A stretch of DNA of 64,000 nucleotides from Candidatus Methylobacter favarea (GTDB lineage: Bacteria; Pseudomonadota; Gammaproteobacteria; Methylococcales; Methylomonadaceae): contig NZ_CADCXN010000047.1 in assembly GCF_902806695.1 (NCBI RefSeq), positions 62,001 to 126,000 of the forward strand. The letters run 5' to 3'. A program made the position numbers and the translations under genes. A model generated the notes under the pieces. That model was not told where the DNA came from and did no database searches. It worked only from the letters and a program-made list of their open reading frames with translations. The first letter of the stretch is position 1. The number at the start of each line of letters is the position of its first letter. Positions 37,696 through 48,213 of this stretch are shown in pieces.

Positions 37696-38808
37696 TCAGG
37701 CGGCACGCTCTGAACCCGTTGATCTATTCCCAAAGCGTCGGCGGCTTTTATCCTCAACCTGCCCCACCAGCTGCCCGCAGGCCGCATCAATATCTTCACC
37801 GCGCGTCTTTCGAACTGTAGTCACTATGCCGGCGTCATTTAACATTGTTTTAAAACGATTAATCGTTGCGCTGCTTGAACACCGGTAAATCGAACCCGGA
37901 AACGGATTAAACGGTATTAAATTAAGTTTTGACGGCACAGTTTTTAATAATTTGATTAAGCCGCGCGCATCCTGCATGGAATCGTTAATGCCGTCCAGCA
38001 TGACATATTCAAAGGTAACTGTGCGCCGCGGGGCTATTTTTGCGTTAGCGCGGCAGGCTTCCATTAATTCCCTTAACGGATATTTTTTATTGATGGGAAC
38101 CAGTTGATCCCTTAATTCATCGGTCACGGCATGTAAAGACACGGCAAGGCTGACATCGCAGACTTCCGTCAGGCGGTGCATGGCCGGTACTACGCCGGAA
38201 GTGCTGATGGTTACGCGGCGTTTGGAGAGGCCATAGGCGAAATCATCCATCATCAGATTCATTGCCGCCACAACATTGTTAAAATTAAGCAGCGGTTCGC
38301 CCATGCCCATCATAACCACATTGGTGATTTTTTTTTCCGCACCCAGGCGTTTTTGCGCGGCAAACACCTGGCCGATAATTTCCGCTGTGGTCAGATTACG
38401 GTTAAAGCCTTGCCGGGCAGTGGAGCAAAAAGTGCAAGCCAGCGCACAGCCGATTTGCGAGGACACGCATAAGGTGCCGCGTTCCTCTTCAGGAATAAAA
38501 ACGGTTTCCACCCGATTGCCGCAGCTGGTTTGCAAGGCCCATTTACAGGTGCCGTCGCCGGCAATTTGTTCCACCACAATCTCGGGCGCGGCAATATGGC
38601 AATGCTCATGCAGATAAGCGCGCAGCGGTTTGCTGAAATTGGTCATCTGGTCGAAGTCTTCGACGCCTTCCTGATAAATCCATTTAAGCACTTGTGTAGC
38701 CCGGAAAGGTTTTTCACCCAACCCGGCAAAAAAGGCTGCGAGGCCTTTCCTGTCGAAATCCAGCAGATTGACAGCTTTAGGTTTAACGGGTGCGGGAGCA
38801 GAGTTCAT
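37696..38808 (-). CDS. rlmN: 23S rRNA/tRNA (adenine C2)-methyltransferase RlmN
   Basis: RlmN is a radical SAM enzyme that methylates A2503 of 23S rRNA and A37 of some tRNAs. The 370-residue protein has the cluster motif CALACTFC (Cys-x3-Cys-x2-Cys). It also has the second Cys pair of the mechanism in the C-terminal region ([11 protein letters not shown]). The likely start is the ATG at 38808, which puts the first 26 bases inside the end of ndk. The open frame extends upstream in the ndk antiphase and is not coding. Confidence 0.95.
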   Translation of the reverse strand: MNSAPAPVKPKAVNLLDFDRKGLAAFFAGLGEKPFRATQVLKWIYQEGVEDFDQMTNFSKPLRAYLHEHCHIAAPEIVVEQIAGDGTCKWALQTSCGNRVETVFIPEEERGTLCVSSQIGCALACTFCSTARQGFNRNLTTAEIIGQVFAAQKRLGAEKKITNVVMMGMGEPLLNFNNVVAAMNLMMDDFAYGLSKRRVTISTSGVVPAMHRLTEVCDVSLAVSLHAVTDELRDQLVPINKKYPLRELMEACRANAKIAPRRTVTFEYVMLDGINDSMQDARGLIKLLKTVPSKLNLIPFNPFPGSIYRCSSSATINRFKTMLNDAGIVTTVRKTRGEDIDAACGQLVGQVEDKSRRRFGNRSTGSERAA

Positions 38809-39214
38809 GGTCTGAAAAAAAGAAAGCAATTTCTTCCTTGGCGGTTTCTGCGGCATCGGAACCATGCACCGCATTTTCATCAATACTGTTTGCAAAATCC
38901 GCGCGAATCGTTCCGGCGGCGGCTTCTTCAGGATTTGTGGCGCCCATTATTTCACGGTGTCTGGCTACGGCATTTTCGCCTTCCAGCACCTGCATCATGA
39001 CCGGCCCTGAAATCATAAACGCCACCAGATCATTAAAGAAAGGCCGGTCCTTATGCACAGCATAAAAACCTTCTGCCTGCTTTTTGGTTAGATGAAGCAT
39101 TTTTGCGGCAATAATTTTTAGACCGTTTTTCTCAAAACGACTGTAAATTTCCCCTATTACATTTTTTGCTACAGCGTCGGGTTTAATGATTGAGAAAGTG
39201 CGTTCTATCGCCAT
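38783..39214 (-). CDS. ndk: nucleoside diphosphate kinase
   Basis: Ndk balances nucleoside triphosphates through a phospho-histidine intermediate. The 143-residue protein starts [20 protein letters not shown] and holds the active-site His in [16 protein letters not shown]. It ends [12 protein letters not shown], close to E. coli Ndk. It heads ndk-rlmN-pilF-hisS-yfgM-bamB-der. Confidence 0.97.
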   Translation of the reverse strand: MAIERTFSIIKPDAVAKNVIGEIYSRFEKNGLKIIAAKMLHLTKKQAEGFYAVHKDRPFFNDLVAFMISGPVMMQVLEGENAVARHREIMGATNPEEAAAGTIRADFANSIDENAVHGSDAAETAKEEIAFFFSDHELCSRTR

Positions 39215-39302
39215 TTTTTAAAACTCCAGTATGAATAAGGAATAAACATATAAATAATCGATTATACCCGATCAGTGGGTGTATTTCGAAGAACCTGGCA
39301 GC

Positions 39303-40229
39303 TTAAGGCCTGCTATCCAGTGTCGCGCCTTCTTTTACCGGTAGCATTAAATCCTCAGGGCTGATGCCCAACATCAACGCCGCCGGACTGGCAATAAAAA
39401 TAGACGAATAAGTGCCAAAAATAACGCCGAACAAAAGTACGATGGAGAAATTATGAATAACTTCGCCACCCAAAAAGAATAAAGAAACCAGCACCAACAT
39501 GACAGTTACGGAAGTCATAATCGTACGGCTCAACGTTTCATTAATGGAAATATTCATAATCTCTTCGGTCGATTTATTTCTTAACAGCCTGAAATTCTCC
39601 CGGATGCGGTCATATACCACGATAGTATCATTCAAGGAATAACCGATAAGAGCCAAAACAGCGGCTAGCACTGTTAAATCAAACTCCAGGCCTAAAATTG
39701 AAAAAAATCCCATCGTAACAATAACGTCATGAAGCGTCGCAATGATGGCGCCCGTAGAAAATTTCCATTCAAAACGCCAGGCAATATAAATCAAAATACC
39801 GATTGTTGAATACAACAATGCCAAGAAACCATCCTGGGCCAAATCCTCACCCACTTGCGGCCCCACGAATTCAACACGGCGCAAGCTTGCGGGCTCTGCG
39901 GTATTTTTATTAATGACTGAAAGCACTTGCCCGCTTAATTCCGCACTGCTAATGCCTTCATGCAACTTCAACCGGATCAGTACATCTTTTGTCGTACCGA
40001 AGTTCTGGACAGTAGCGTCAGTAAAGCCCGCCTTGTCCAGGGTATTGCGCAATGCCGTTAAGTCCGCCGCCTGTTTATAGCCCACTTCAATAAGCGTGCC
40101 GCCGGTGAAGTCAATGCCCATCTGCAGCCCGCGTACAGCCAGTGAAGCGATTGAGATAACCATCAGGACGGCGGAAAATATCAGCGCTACTTTCCGGTTA
40201 CCTATAAAGTTTATATTTTTTTTAAGCAT
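39303..40229 (-). CDS. secF: protein translocase subunit SecF
   Basis: SecF works with SecD as a proton-driven RND-type motor that pulls exported proteins into the periplasm. The 308-residue protein starts with a first helix (VALIFSAVLMVISIASLAV). It then has the periplasmic P4 domain after GIDFTGGTLIEVGY and five further helices, including the conserved GYSLNDTIVVYDRIREN. It follows secD by 44 bp. Confidence 0.97.
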   Translation of the reverse strand: MLKKNINFIGNRKVALIFSAVLMVISIASLAVRGLQMGIDFTGGTLIEVGYKQAADLTALRNTLDKAGFTDATVQNFGTTKDVLIRLKLHEGISSAELSGQVLSVINKNTAEPASLRRVEFVGPQVGEDLAQDGFLALLYSTIGILIYIAWRFEWKFSTGAIIATLHDVIVTMGFFSILGLEFDLTVLAAVLALIGYSLNDTIVVYDRIRENFRLLRNKSTEEIMNISINETLSRTIMTSVTVMLVLVSLFFLGGEVIHNFSIVLLFGVIFGTYSSIFIASPAALMLGISPEDLMLPVKEGATLDSRP

Positions 40230-40273
40230 GTCTAAATTCTTTTTTAGGTGAGATAAAGTCTATGAATCATCGA

Positions 40274-42121
40274 TTAAATGGATAATTTCTCAACTCTACG
40301 GTTACCATATGTCCAGTTAATGATCATCCGCGTACAGGTAATTGCGGTAAACATGGATGACAAAATACCGATAATCAGAGTCACGGCAAAACCTTTGACC
40401 GAGCCCGTACCAAAGGCGAACAACACAACAGCTACCACTAGATTAGTGAAGTGAGAGTCGAGAATAGTGGCAAAAGCCTTATCAAAGCCAATGAATATAC
40501 TCGGTTGTACGGTATTACCCTTTCTGAGCTCTTCTTTAATCCGCTCAAATATCAATACATTGGCATCCACCGACATACCAACTGTCAAGATAATTCCGGC
40601 AATTCCGGGCAAAGTCAACGTTGCCTGCAACATCGATAAAATAGCCACGACAATAATCACGTTGAACGCCAGCGCGGCATTGGCAATCATACCAAAAATC
40701 TTGTAATAGACAGCCATAAACAGCACCACCAAGGCAAAACCGACAACAAAAGACAGCATGCCTTTATTGATATTATCCTGCCCAAGGCTCGGGCCCACGG
40801 TACGTTCTTCAACAATATCAACCGGCGCCGCGAGTGCTCCCGCTCTTAACAGCAGTGATAAATTACGCGCTTCCTGCGGGCTGTCCAGACCGGTAGTTTG
40901 AAAACGTTTGCTGAAAGCCCCCTGGATGGTCGCCACACTGATGACTTTTTCTACTTTTTCCTTATGACGGATTTTCTGGCCGTTAACTGTTTTTGTATCG
41001 ACTTTATATTCAATAAAGACCACCGCCATCGGCTTGCCTATATTGGCCTGGGTCACTTTGCCCATTTTCGCCGCGCCGACGCCGTTCAAAGAGATAAATA
41101 CGGCGGCACGGCCGTCCTGGTCAATCCCCGAGGAGGCATCGACAATTTGATCGCCGGTCACAATCACACGCCTGTCCAGCAGAATCGGATTGCCGTTTTT
41201 TTCATAATACAAGCGGCTGCTCACCGGCACATGTCCGGCAACAGCCTGCTGCACATCATGTTCGACATCAACCAGACGGTATTCCAGAGTCGCGGTAGTG
41301 CCGAGAATTTCCTTGGCGCGCGTCGTATCCTGGACGCCAGGCAACTGAACCATGATACGGTTTTCACCCTGCTGCTGTATCACAGGTTCGGCAACGCCGA
41401 GTTCGTTAACGCGGTTGCGCAAGGTAGTCATATTTTGCGCCACGGCAAACTTTTTAATCTCCCGTTGTTCTTTTTCAGAGATTTTTAGCGTTATTTCAGT
41501 CTGATCTTCCGGCTCGGTTAAATCGAGATCGTGAAAGTCCTTATTCAGAAGAGCTAAGAAAGCAGGCTTATCGTCTGCCGCTTTCAGCTTGACTTTAATA
41601 GCGCCGTTATCCTTGGATACCAACAGATAGCGGATTTTTTCCGCCCTTAATGCCTGACGAATATCATCGGTATAACGATCCTCCGCCTGTTTAAGCGCCG
41701 CATCCATATCCACTTCCAGCAGAAAATGCACGCCGCCGCGCAAATCCAGGCCCAGATACATCGCCTGAGCGCCCAGAGTCTGCAGCCAGGCCGGTGTCGT
41801 AGGCGCCAGATTCAAGGCAACCGTATAATCGCTGCCCAGTTCGTCCCGCAGCAAATCAGCCGCCTTGAGCTGATCATCGGTATTGTTAAAACGGGCCAGA
41901 ACATGCCCGGCTTTAATTTCGAGAGACTTTATCTCCAGTCCGGCGGTTTTAAGCGCTGACTCGATGCGGTTTGCCTGTTCCTGTGCTATCGGCGCGGCTC
42001 GCGTGGATGACACCTGAACAGAAGGATCGTCACCGTATAAATTAGGCAACGCATAAATAATCCCGACAACAAAAACAATCAGGATTAATAGGTTTTTCCA
42101 GAGGGGGAAATGGTTTTGCAT
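40274..42121 (-). CDS. secD: protein translocase subunit SecD
   Basis: SecD (615 residues) has one N-terminal helix, a large periplasmic region starting with the GLDLRGGVHFLLEVD motif (about residues 123-137), and five C-terminal helices. The latter carry GMSVDANVLIFERIKEELR, the proton-relay Asp region. It lies between yajC and secF in the conserved tgt-yajC-secD-secF operon. Confidence 0.97.
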   Translation of the reverse strand: MQNHFPLWKNLLILIVFVVGIIYALPNLYGDDPSVQVSSTRAAPIAQEQANRIESALKTAGLEIKSLEIKAGHVLARFNNTDDQLKAADLLRDELGSDYTVALNLAPTTPAWLQTLGAQAMYLGLDLRGGVHFLLEVDMDAALKQAEDRYTDDIRQALRAEKIRYLLVSKDNGAIKVKLKAADDKPAFLALLNKDFHDLDLTEPEDQTEITLKISEKEQREIKKFAVAQNMTTLRNRVNELGVAEPVIQQQGENRIMVQLPGVQDTTRAKEILGTTATLEYRLVDVEHDVQQAVAGHVPVSSRLYYEKNGNPILLDRRVIVTGDQIVDASSGIDQDGRAAVFISLNGVGAAKMGKVTQANIGKPMAVVFIEYKVDTKTVNGQKIRHKEKVEKVISVATIQGAFSKRFQTTGLDSPQEARNLSLLLRAGALAAPVDIVEERTVGPSLGQDNINKGMLSFVVGFALVVLFMAVYYKIFGMIANAALAFNVIIVVAILSMLQATLTLPGIAGIILTVGMSVDANVLIFERIKEELRKGNTVQPSIFIGFDKAFATILDSHFTNLVVAVVLFAFGTGSVKGFAVTLIIGILSSMFTAITCTRMIINWTYGNRRVEKLSI

Positions 42122-42209
42122 TATTCTATTCCAACAATTAAACCGGGCCTGGCTTGAACAAGCGTTTACCTGCCAGCTATGCGTATAACTAAAGGCGTAT
42201 ATTAAAATT

Positions 42210-42551
42210 TCAAACTTTTTTAGTTATGGCCTTGTAAGTGCCTTTCGGCATGAGACTTTCCACGCTATGGCGCTGTACTCGAATAAAGGTATTGTCGCAG
42301 ATTTCAATTTTGAGAAAGTTATCATCCAGATCGACTATTTTACCCAAAATGCCTCCGGAGGTAACGACTTCAGCGCCTTTAGTCAAGGTCGCCATCATTT
42401 GCTTTTTCTCTTTGGCGCGCTTGGATTGCGGCCGCAAAAACAAAAAGTAGAAAAATACCAGAATACCCAGTGGAAACAGCATGCCTTCGATGCCGGGTTG
42501 TTGCGCGGCAGGCGCGGCTTCAGCAAGTGCGTCAGAGATAAAAAAACTCAT
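42210..42551 (-). CDS. yajC: Sec translocon accessory protein YajC
   Basis: YajC is a small single-helix membrane protein that accompanies SecDF. The 113-residue protein has its helix at about residues 22-40 (GMLFPLGILVFFYFLFL), then the family motif RPQSKRAKEKKQMMATLTKGAEVVTSGG (about 41-68). It lies between tgt and secD. Confidence 0.96.
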   Translation of the reverse strand: MSFFISDALAEAAPAAQQPGIEGMLFPLGILVFFYFLFLRPQSKRAKEKKQMMATLTKGAEVVTSGGILGKIVDLDDNFLKIEICDNTFIRVQRHSVESLMPKGTYKAITKKV

Positions 42552-42593
42552 TGTTGTCCTCGGTTGTTCGTAATTAAATAAAAAAGTTGATTA

Positions 42594-43751
<1,158 letters not shown>

Positions 43752-43912
43752 TTAAATTAAAGTACATGTGAAGCGTTAAAATATTGTTGAATACACACCA
43801 CCCATTCATGATGCCGGAGCGAAATCTTAACGCCATTTCCCATATCGCATCGTGCTGATAAAAGCTATGATATGCTTGATCTTTAACAAACTATTCCCCA
43901 GCGAGGTGATGC

Positions 43913-44494
43913 ATGTCCTCCGTACTAACACAAACTCACTACACCGCCGAAGACTATTTAGCGCTGGAACGCAGCGCATCCTGTAAAAGCGAATTCCACG
44001 ACGGTGAGATTTATGCAATGACCGGCGCAAGCCGGAAACATAATCTGATAACGGTCAATATTGCCGGAGAATTGCGAAGCCAACTCAAAAAACGTCCCTG
44101 CGAAGCCTATATCAACGATATGCGCGTCAAGGCTGCCGAAGCGCGCAGCTACCATTACCCCGACATCGCGGTTGTTTGCGGGTCACCGCAATTTGAAGAT
44201 GCGCATGTGGATACCTTGCTCAATCCTACCTTGCTGATTGAAGTGCTGTCGCCTTCCACCGAAGCGTATGACCGGGGCAGCAAATTCGCCCATTATCGTA
44301 AAATACCTACCTTGCGCGAATATCTGCTGGTTTCGCAAGACCAGCCCAGTATCGAGCGCTATATGCGGCAAGGGGATGTCTGGATATTAACGGAAGCCGT
44401 CGGGCTTGAAGCTTCCGTGCCCCTGGAAAGCATAGGCTGCGTTCTCAGCCTCGGCGAGATTTACGACAAGGTTCTGGATGATGAGGAAAAATAA
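43913..44494 (+). CDS. Uma2-family (DUF820) putative nuclease
   Basis: This 193-residue protein has the Uma2/DUF820 restriction-endonuclease-like fold. The PD-(D/E)xK-type core is visible as YPDIAVV ... LLIEVLSPST ... DRGSKFAHYRKI, with Asp, Glu and Lys in place. These proteins are very common in cyanobacteria and some methanotrophs, usually as scattered single genes, and their biological role is unclear. It is divergent from tgt, and the next gene, an ABC protein, starts 232 bp downstream. The intervening DNA shows no feature I can name. Confidence 0.85.
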   Translation: MSSVLTQTHYTAEDYLALERSASCKSEFHDGEIYAMTGASRKHNLITVNIAGELRSQLKKRPCEAYINDMRVKAAEARSYHYPDIAVVCGSPQFEDAHVDTLLNPTLLIEVLSPSTEAYDRGSKFAHYRKIPTLREYLLVSQDQPSIERYMRQGDVWILTEAVGLEASVPLESIGCVLSLGEIYDKVLDDEEK

Positions 44495-44726
44495 TCAGGG
44501 AGCATTCTCACACAGACAGATGATCGCAGACACGAAGCCGAGACCGCCTGGTCCTTTTCAATGATAGCTGCAATCCAGCCAGCATCGCAGTCTTTATCAG
44601 TCTACACCTGACTATACCTGATCCGCATCAAACCTGTTTATGAGCGCTTCAAGAACGCCCCCACCGATCTGGTCAGTTATATGACGCTTGCCTTACTATT
44701 TTTTCTGACTATCCGGAGCCCAGTGC

Positions 44727-46421
44727 ATGCGCTATTCAAATGGATTTTTTATTCGCTTCATACGCCTGGCCGGCCCTTTCTGGAACTCTGACAACAAAGC
44801 CGCAATTCGCAGGCAGACGCTGGCTATGATTGTCCTTACAGTCATACAGATAGGTATCGCCGTGGTCATTACCGAATGGAGCGCGGCGCTTTTCAATGCC
44901 CTTGAGCAGCATTCGATGCCCAGGTTATTAAAACAGACTGCCCTGCTTATTCTGATTTTTGCGGCCACTATGGCCGCCACTGCTACCCATTTAAAAATCA
45001 AGCGCCGTTTGCAGGTGGAATGGCGCGGCTGGCTGACCGATCGCGTTACCAGTCAATGGATGGATAAGGCGCATCATTATCAGGTAACGCATATACAGTC
45101 AGCCAATCATGACAATCCTGATGGCCGCATTGCCGAGGATATTCGTATTGCTACCGAGGATGGGATTGCGCTTTGCCACTCGCTGTTTTACAGCGTGCTG
45201 GTGCTGATCAGTTTCACAGCCGTGCTCTGGACCCTGTCGGGTAAAATAATTGTTGATTTGGGGCTGATTGAAGTTCCCATCTACGGACATCTCGTCTGGA
45301 TTGCAGTTATTTACGCGGTTGTAGCGTCTTTTTTGGGTTGGCGTATCGGCAAACCCTTAATTAACGCGACAGATAGCCGGCAAACGGTAGAGGCTAATTT
45401 CCGGTTCAATCTCGTGACCGCCCGCGAAAATTCGCTGGCAATAGCATTGATTCATGGCGAGGCGGACGAGCGAAAGCGTTTTTTCAGACTGTTTCAGGAT
45501 ATTATCGGCGCCTTTAACCGGCAAACTCATGCGTTGTCGAATATTATGCTGTTCACCTCCGGCTATTCGGTCTTGTCGATGGCATTTCCTGTGCTGGTCT
45601 CTGCGCCCCGCTATATTCTCGGAAGTATTACGCTGGGCGCATTAATGCAATCGGTGCAGTCATTTCAGCAAATGACTTCCGCATTATCGTGGCCGGTCGA
45701 TAATATGTCCACGGTTGCGCAATGGCGCGCATCGGTCGAGCGCGTACTGAGCCTGATGAAGGCGCTGGACGATCTGGAACTGGAGCTTGCGCGAACCGAC
45801 CCGCACCGGATCGTGCTCGAAAAAGGCGAGGATTCCGTCTTGCGTTTTCAGGATTTATGCATCTTCAGGCTCGATAGTGTCGTCTGTGTTTCAGAATTAA
45901 ACGCCGAAATAAAGGCAGGGGAGCGGGTTCTTATTGCCGGCAATGCCTTTACAGGCTCGAAGCTGTTCAAGGCGATAGCAGGCTTATGGCCGTGGGGCTC
46001 GGGGCACATTGTTGTGCCTGATGACGAGCCGATGTTTTTTATGCCGCCGAGGCCGTATTTGCCGACCGGCACTTTGCGCGCCGCGATTTGCTATCCGTCG
46101 GCCGGCGAACCGGTCAGTCAAACTGCGCTTGTGCAGGCGCTGGAACTTGCCGGTTTGAAGGAATTGGCGGAACAACTTGATCAGGTTGATATCTGGGATA
46201 AGTCGCTACCTCGCGAGCAGCAGCAACGCCTGGGGCTGGCAAGGCTGCTGCTGCAGCGGCCGAAGTGGATTTTATTGCAGGAAGCCTTTGATTCGCTTAC
46301 TCCAGATGGCGAAACCGCGATGTTCCAGGTGATCTGTCAGGAACTGCCCGGGGCGACGCTGCTGACGATAACCAATCAGCCGACCGTGGAGAAGCTTCAT
46401 CAGCGGCGAATTACCTTATAA
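44727..46421 (+). CDS. ABC_membrane_2 (SbmA/BacA/ABCD-like) transporter with degenerate ATPase domain
   Basis: The 564-residue protein joins an SbmA/ABCD-type membrane domain (about residues 1-340; WRGWLTDRVTSQWM, NPDGRIAEDIR) to an ATPase domain (about 370-560). The ATPase domain has lost its key residues. Walker A reads GNAFTGSKLF (405-414), as if the Lys codon had been deleted. The signature is LPREQQQR instead of LSxGEQQR. Walker B ends LLQEA, with Gln for Asp. The switch His region is TITNQPT, with Asn for His. The frame is intact and conserved around these points, so it is probably expressed but unlikely to hydrolyse ATP. SbmA itself works with a proton gradient and no ATPase, which makes ATP-independent function conceivable. 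Confidence 0.85.
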   Translation: MRYSNGFFIRFIRLAGPFWNSDNKAAIRRQTLAMIVLTVIQIGIAVVITEWSAALFNALEQHSMPRLLKQTALLILIFAATMAATATHLKIKRRLQVEWRGWLTDRVTSQWMDKAHHYQVTHIQSANHDNPDGRIAEDIRIATEDGIALCHSLFYSVLVLISFTAVLWTLSGKIIVDLGLIEVPIYGHLVWIAVIYAVVASFLGWRIGKPLINATDSRQTVEANFRFNLVTARENSLAIALIHGEADERKRFFRLFQDIIGAFNRQTHALSNIMLFTSGYSVLSMAFPVLVSAPRYILGSITLGALMQSVQSFQQMTSALSWPVDNMSTVAQWRASVERVLSLMKALDDLELELARTDPHRIVLEKGEDSVLRFQDLCIFRLDSVVCVSELNAEIKAGERVLIAGNAFTGSKLFKAIAGLWPWGSGHIVVPDDEPMFFMPPRPYLPTGTLRAAICYPSAGEPVSQTALVQALELAGLKELAEQLDQVDIWDKSLPREQQQRLGLARLLLQRPKWILLQEAFDSLTPDGETAMFQVICQELPGATLLTITNQPTVEKLHQRRITL

Positions 46422-46462
46422 AACTTCCGGTTTCGCTACTATTCAATCTGACAGGTAATAAA

Positions 46463-47584
46463 ATGAATACTTATTTTGACAACAAATTCGGCAAAAAACT
46501 GCGCGGCGTTAATCTTGGCAGCTGGCTGGTTATTGAAAAATGGATGGTGCCCAGCCTTTTTGACGGTCTGCAAGCAACGGATGAAACTTCGTACTGTGTA
46601 GAACTGGGTGCCTGCGCCAAGCATACACTGAAACATCACTGGAACACCTTTATCACCCGCGCTGACTTTGCCTGGATTGCTCAAACCGGCATTAACGCCG
46701 TGCGCATTCCGATAGGCCACTGGCTATTCGGGCCGGATTACCCTTACCACAGGGCTTATGGCGAGTATGCGCATCCTTTTGTGACCGGCGGCACAGACAT
46801 ACTGGACCGCGCCTTCGGCTGGGCCGAGGAGTTCGGCCTGCATGTCGTGCTGGATCTGCATGCCGCTCCCGGCTGCCAGAACGGCTTTGACCACGGCGGT
46901 ATCAAGGATATTTGCGAATGGCACACCAAAGAGGAGTATATTAACTATTCATTGCTCGTGCTGGAACGGCTGGCCGAACGCTACCACACCCGGCCCGCCT
47001 TGCATGCTATCGCAGTATTGAACGAACCGCGCTGGGATATTCCTACCGATCTGCTGAAAAAATATTATACCGACGCCTATTATCGAATCCGCAACTATTG
47101 CAAGCCTGAAGAGGTTGCTGTGGTTTTCAATGACGGCTTCCGTCCCTACACTGAATACACGGGTTTTTTTACCGAACCGGAATTCAGCAATGTGGTCTTC
47201 GATATTCACCGCTATCAATGCTTTGTCCGCGAAGACATAGACCTTGATATTTACGGGCATATCCAAAAGACTGTGGTCGACTGGAAAAACGAAGCAGATG
47301 AGATTAATCGCGACCGCGGCTTATGGACGTATGCAGGCGAGTGGAGTCTGGGCATCAATTTAAAAGAGGTATCGCTGTGGGCTGACGGCCCATTCAACCA
47401 TGCTCTGCAAGGTATGGACGACTTTCAAACGACTGTCGCCTACCGCGCCTATGCCGCCGCCCAGCTTGCGACATTTGAAAAATACCTGGGCTGGTTTTTC
47501 TGGAGTTATAAAAGCGAAACAACGCCGGCCTGGTGTTTCCGTGAAGGCGTAAACAGGGGATGGCTGCCTGACCGTTTTTTATGA
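46463..47584 (+). CDS. glycoside hydrolase family 5, exo-1,3-beta-glucanase-like
   Basis: This 373-residue TIM-barrel hydrolase has no signal peptide, so it is probably cytoplasmic. The start (KKLRGVNLGSWLVIEKWM) is typical of GH5 subfamily 9-like glucanases. The acid/base Glu lies in IAVLNEPRW and the nucleophile Glu in YAGEWSLGI. A His-rich substrate wall follows VFDIHRYQCF. It starts 41 bp after the ABC gene and is transcribed in the same direction. The substrate is probably a beta-1,3-glucan or a glucoside. Confidence 0.85.
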   Translation: MNTYFDNKFGKKLRGVNLGSWLVIEKWMVPSLFDGLQATDETSYCVELGACAKHTLKHHWNTFITRADFAWIAQTGINAVRIPIGHWLFGPDYPYHRAYGEYAHPFVTGGTDILDRAFGWAEEFGLHVVLDLHAAPGCQNGFDHGGIKDICEWHTKEEYINYSLLVLERLAERYHTRPALHAIAVLNEPRWDIPTDLLKKYYTDAYYRIRNYCKPEEVAVVFNDGFRPYTEYTGFFTEPEFSNVVFDIHRYQCFVREDIDLDIYGHIQKTVVDWKNEADEINRDRGLWTYAGEWSLGINLKEVSLWADGPFNHALQGMDDFQTTVAYRAYAAAQLATFEKYLGWFFWSYKSETTPAWCFREGVNRGWLPDRFL

Positions 47585-47686
47585 TAGAAAATATTCCTGA
47601 ATGCAACGTGTCCTGTTGGTTTTTGCGGCTGTTTACCCGATAGTGCAGCGCGGACTCCTTCCTGTTCCGGTTAAACGCAGAGAGCC

Positions 47687-48151
47687 ATGAGTAAAACGGC
47701 GACGCAAGTAGGTCCGGCAATTTTAACCGATATTCCGGCGCTCTGCGGATTGCTGGATTGCCTGTTTGCTCAGGAACTGGAGTTTACGCCCGATCACGAA
47801 GCGCAGAGCCGGGGCCTTGCCCGCATAATCAACAGCCCGGAAATCGGCCATGTTCTTGTCGCTCGTCAAGGCAGCGAGATCGCCGGCATGGTCTGTCTTC
47901 TCTATACCGTATCGACCGCGCTGGGCGCCAGGGTTGCACTGCTTGAGGATATGATCATAGCCCCTGACTATCGCGGTTTGGGAGTGGGCTCGTATTTGCT
48001 TGAAAACGCCATCAAGTTTGCCCGCAAAAATAAATGCAGGCGCATCACCTTATTAACCGATTGCGCTAATGAGCCAGCCCAGCGCTTCTATCAACGTCAC
48101 GGCTTCGCTCTTTCCTCCATGCTGCCTCTGCGCCTGCCTCTGCACGAGTAG
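47687..48151 (+). CDS. GNAT-family N-acetyltransferase
   Basis: This 154-residue acetyl-CoA-dependent transferase has the GNAT core: motif A at about residues 90-110 (LLEDMIIAPDYRGLGVGSYLL, with the Q/RxxGxG/A acetyl-CoA loop) and motif B in NEPAQRFYQRHGF. The acceptor is unknown. It lies about 100 bp beyond the GH5 gene and is convergent with the histidine kinase gene. Confidence 0.88.
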   Translation: MSKTATQVGPAILTDIPALCGLLDCLFAQELEFTPDHEAQSRGLARIINSPEIGHVLVARQGSEIAGMVCLLYTVSTALGARVALLEDMIIAPDYRGLGVGSYLLENAIKFARKNKCRRITLLTDCANEPAQRFYQRHGFALSSMLPLRLPLHE

Positions 48152-48213
48152 CTCGCCGATAACCTGTTCATCTGCATGAGGCCGCGTTATATTCAAAATG
48201 GGCGGGAGCAACG

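Noticed and set aside
37686-37799. Upstream extension of pilF
   Set aside because: It would overlap rlmN in another frame; the lipoprotein signal begins at 37685.
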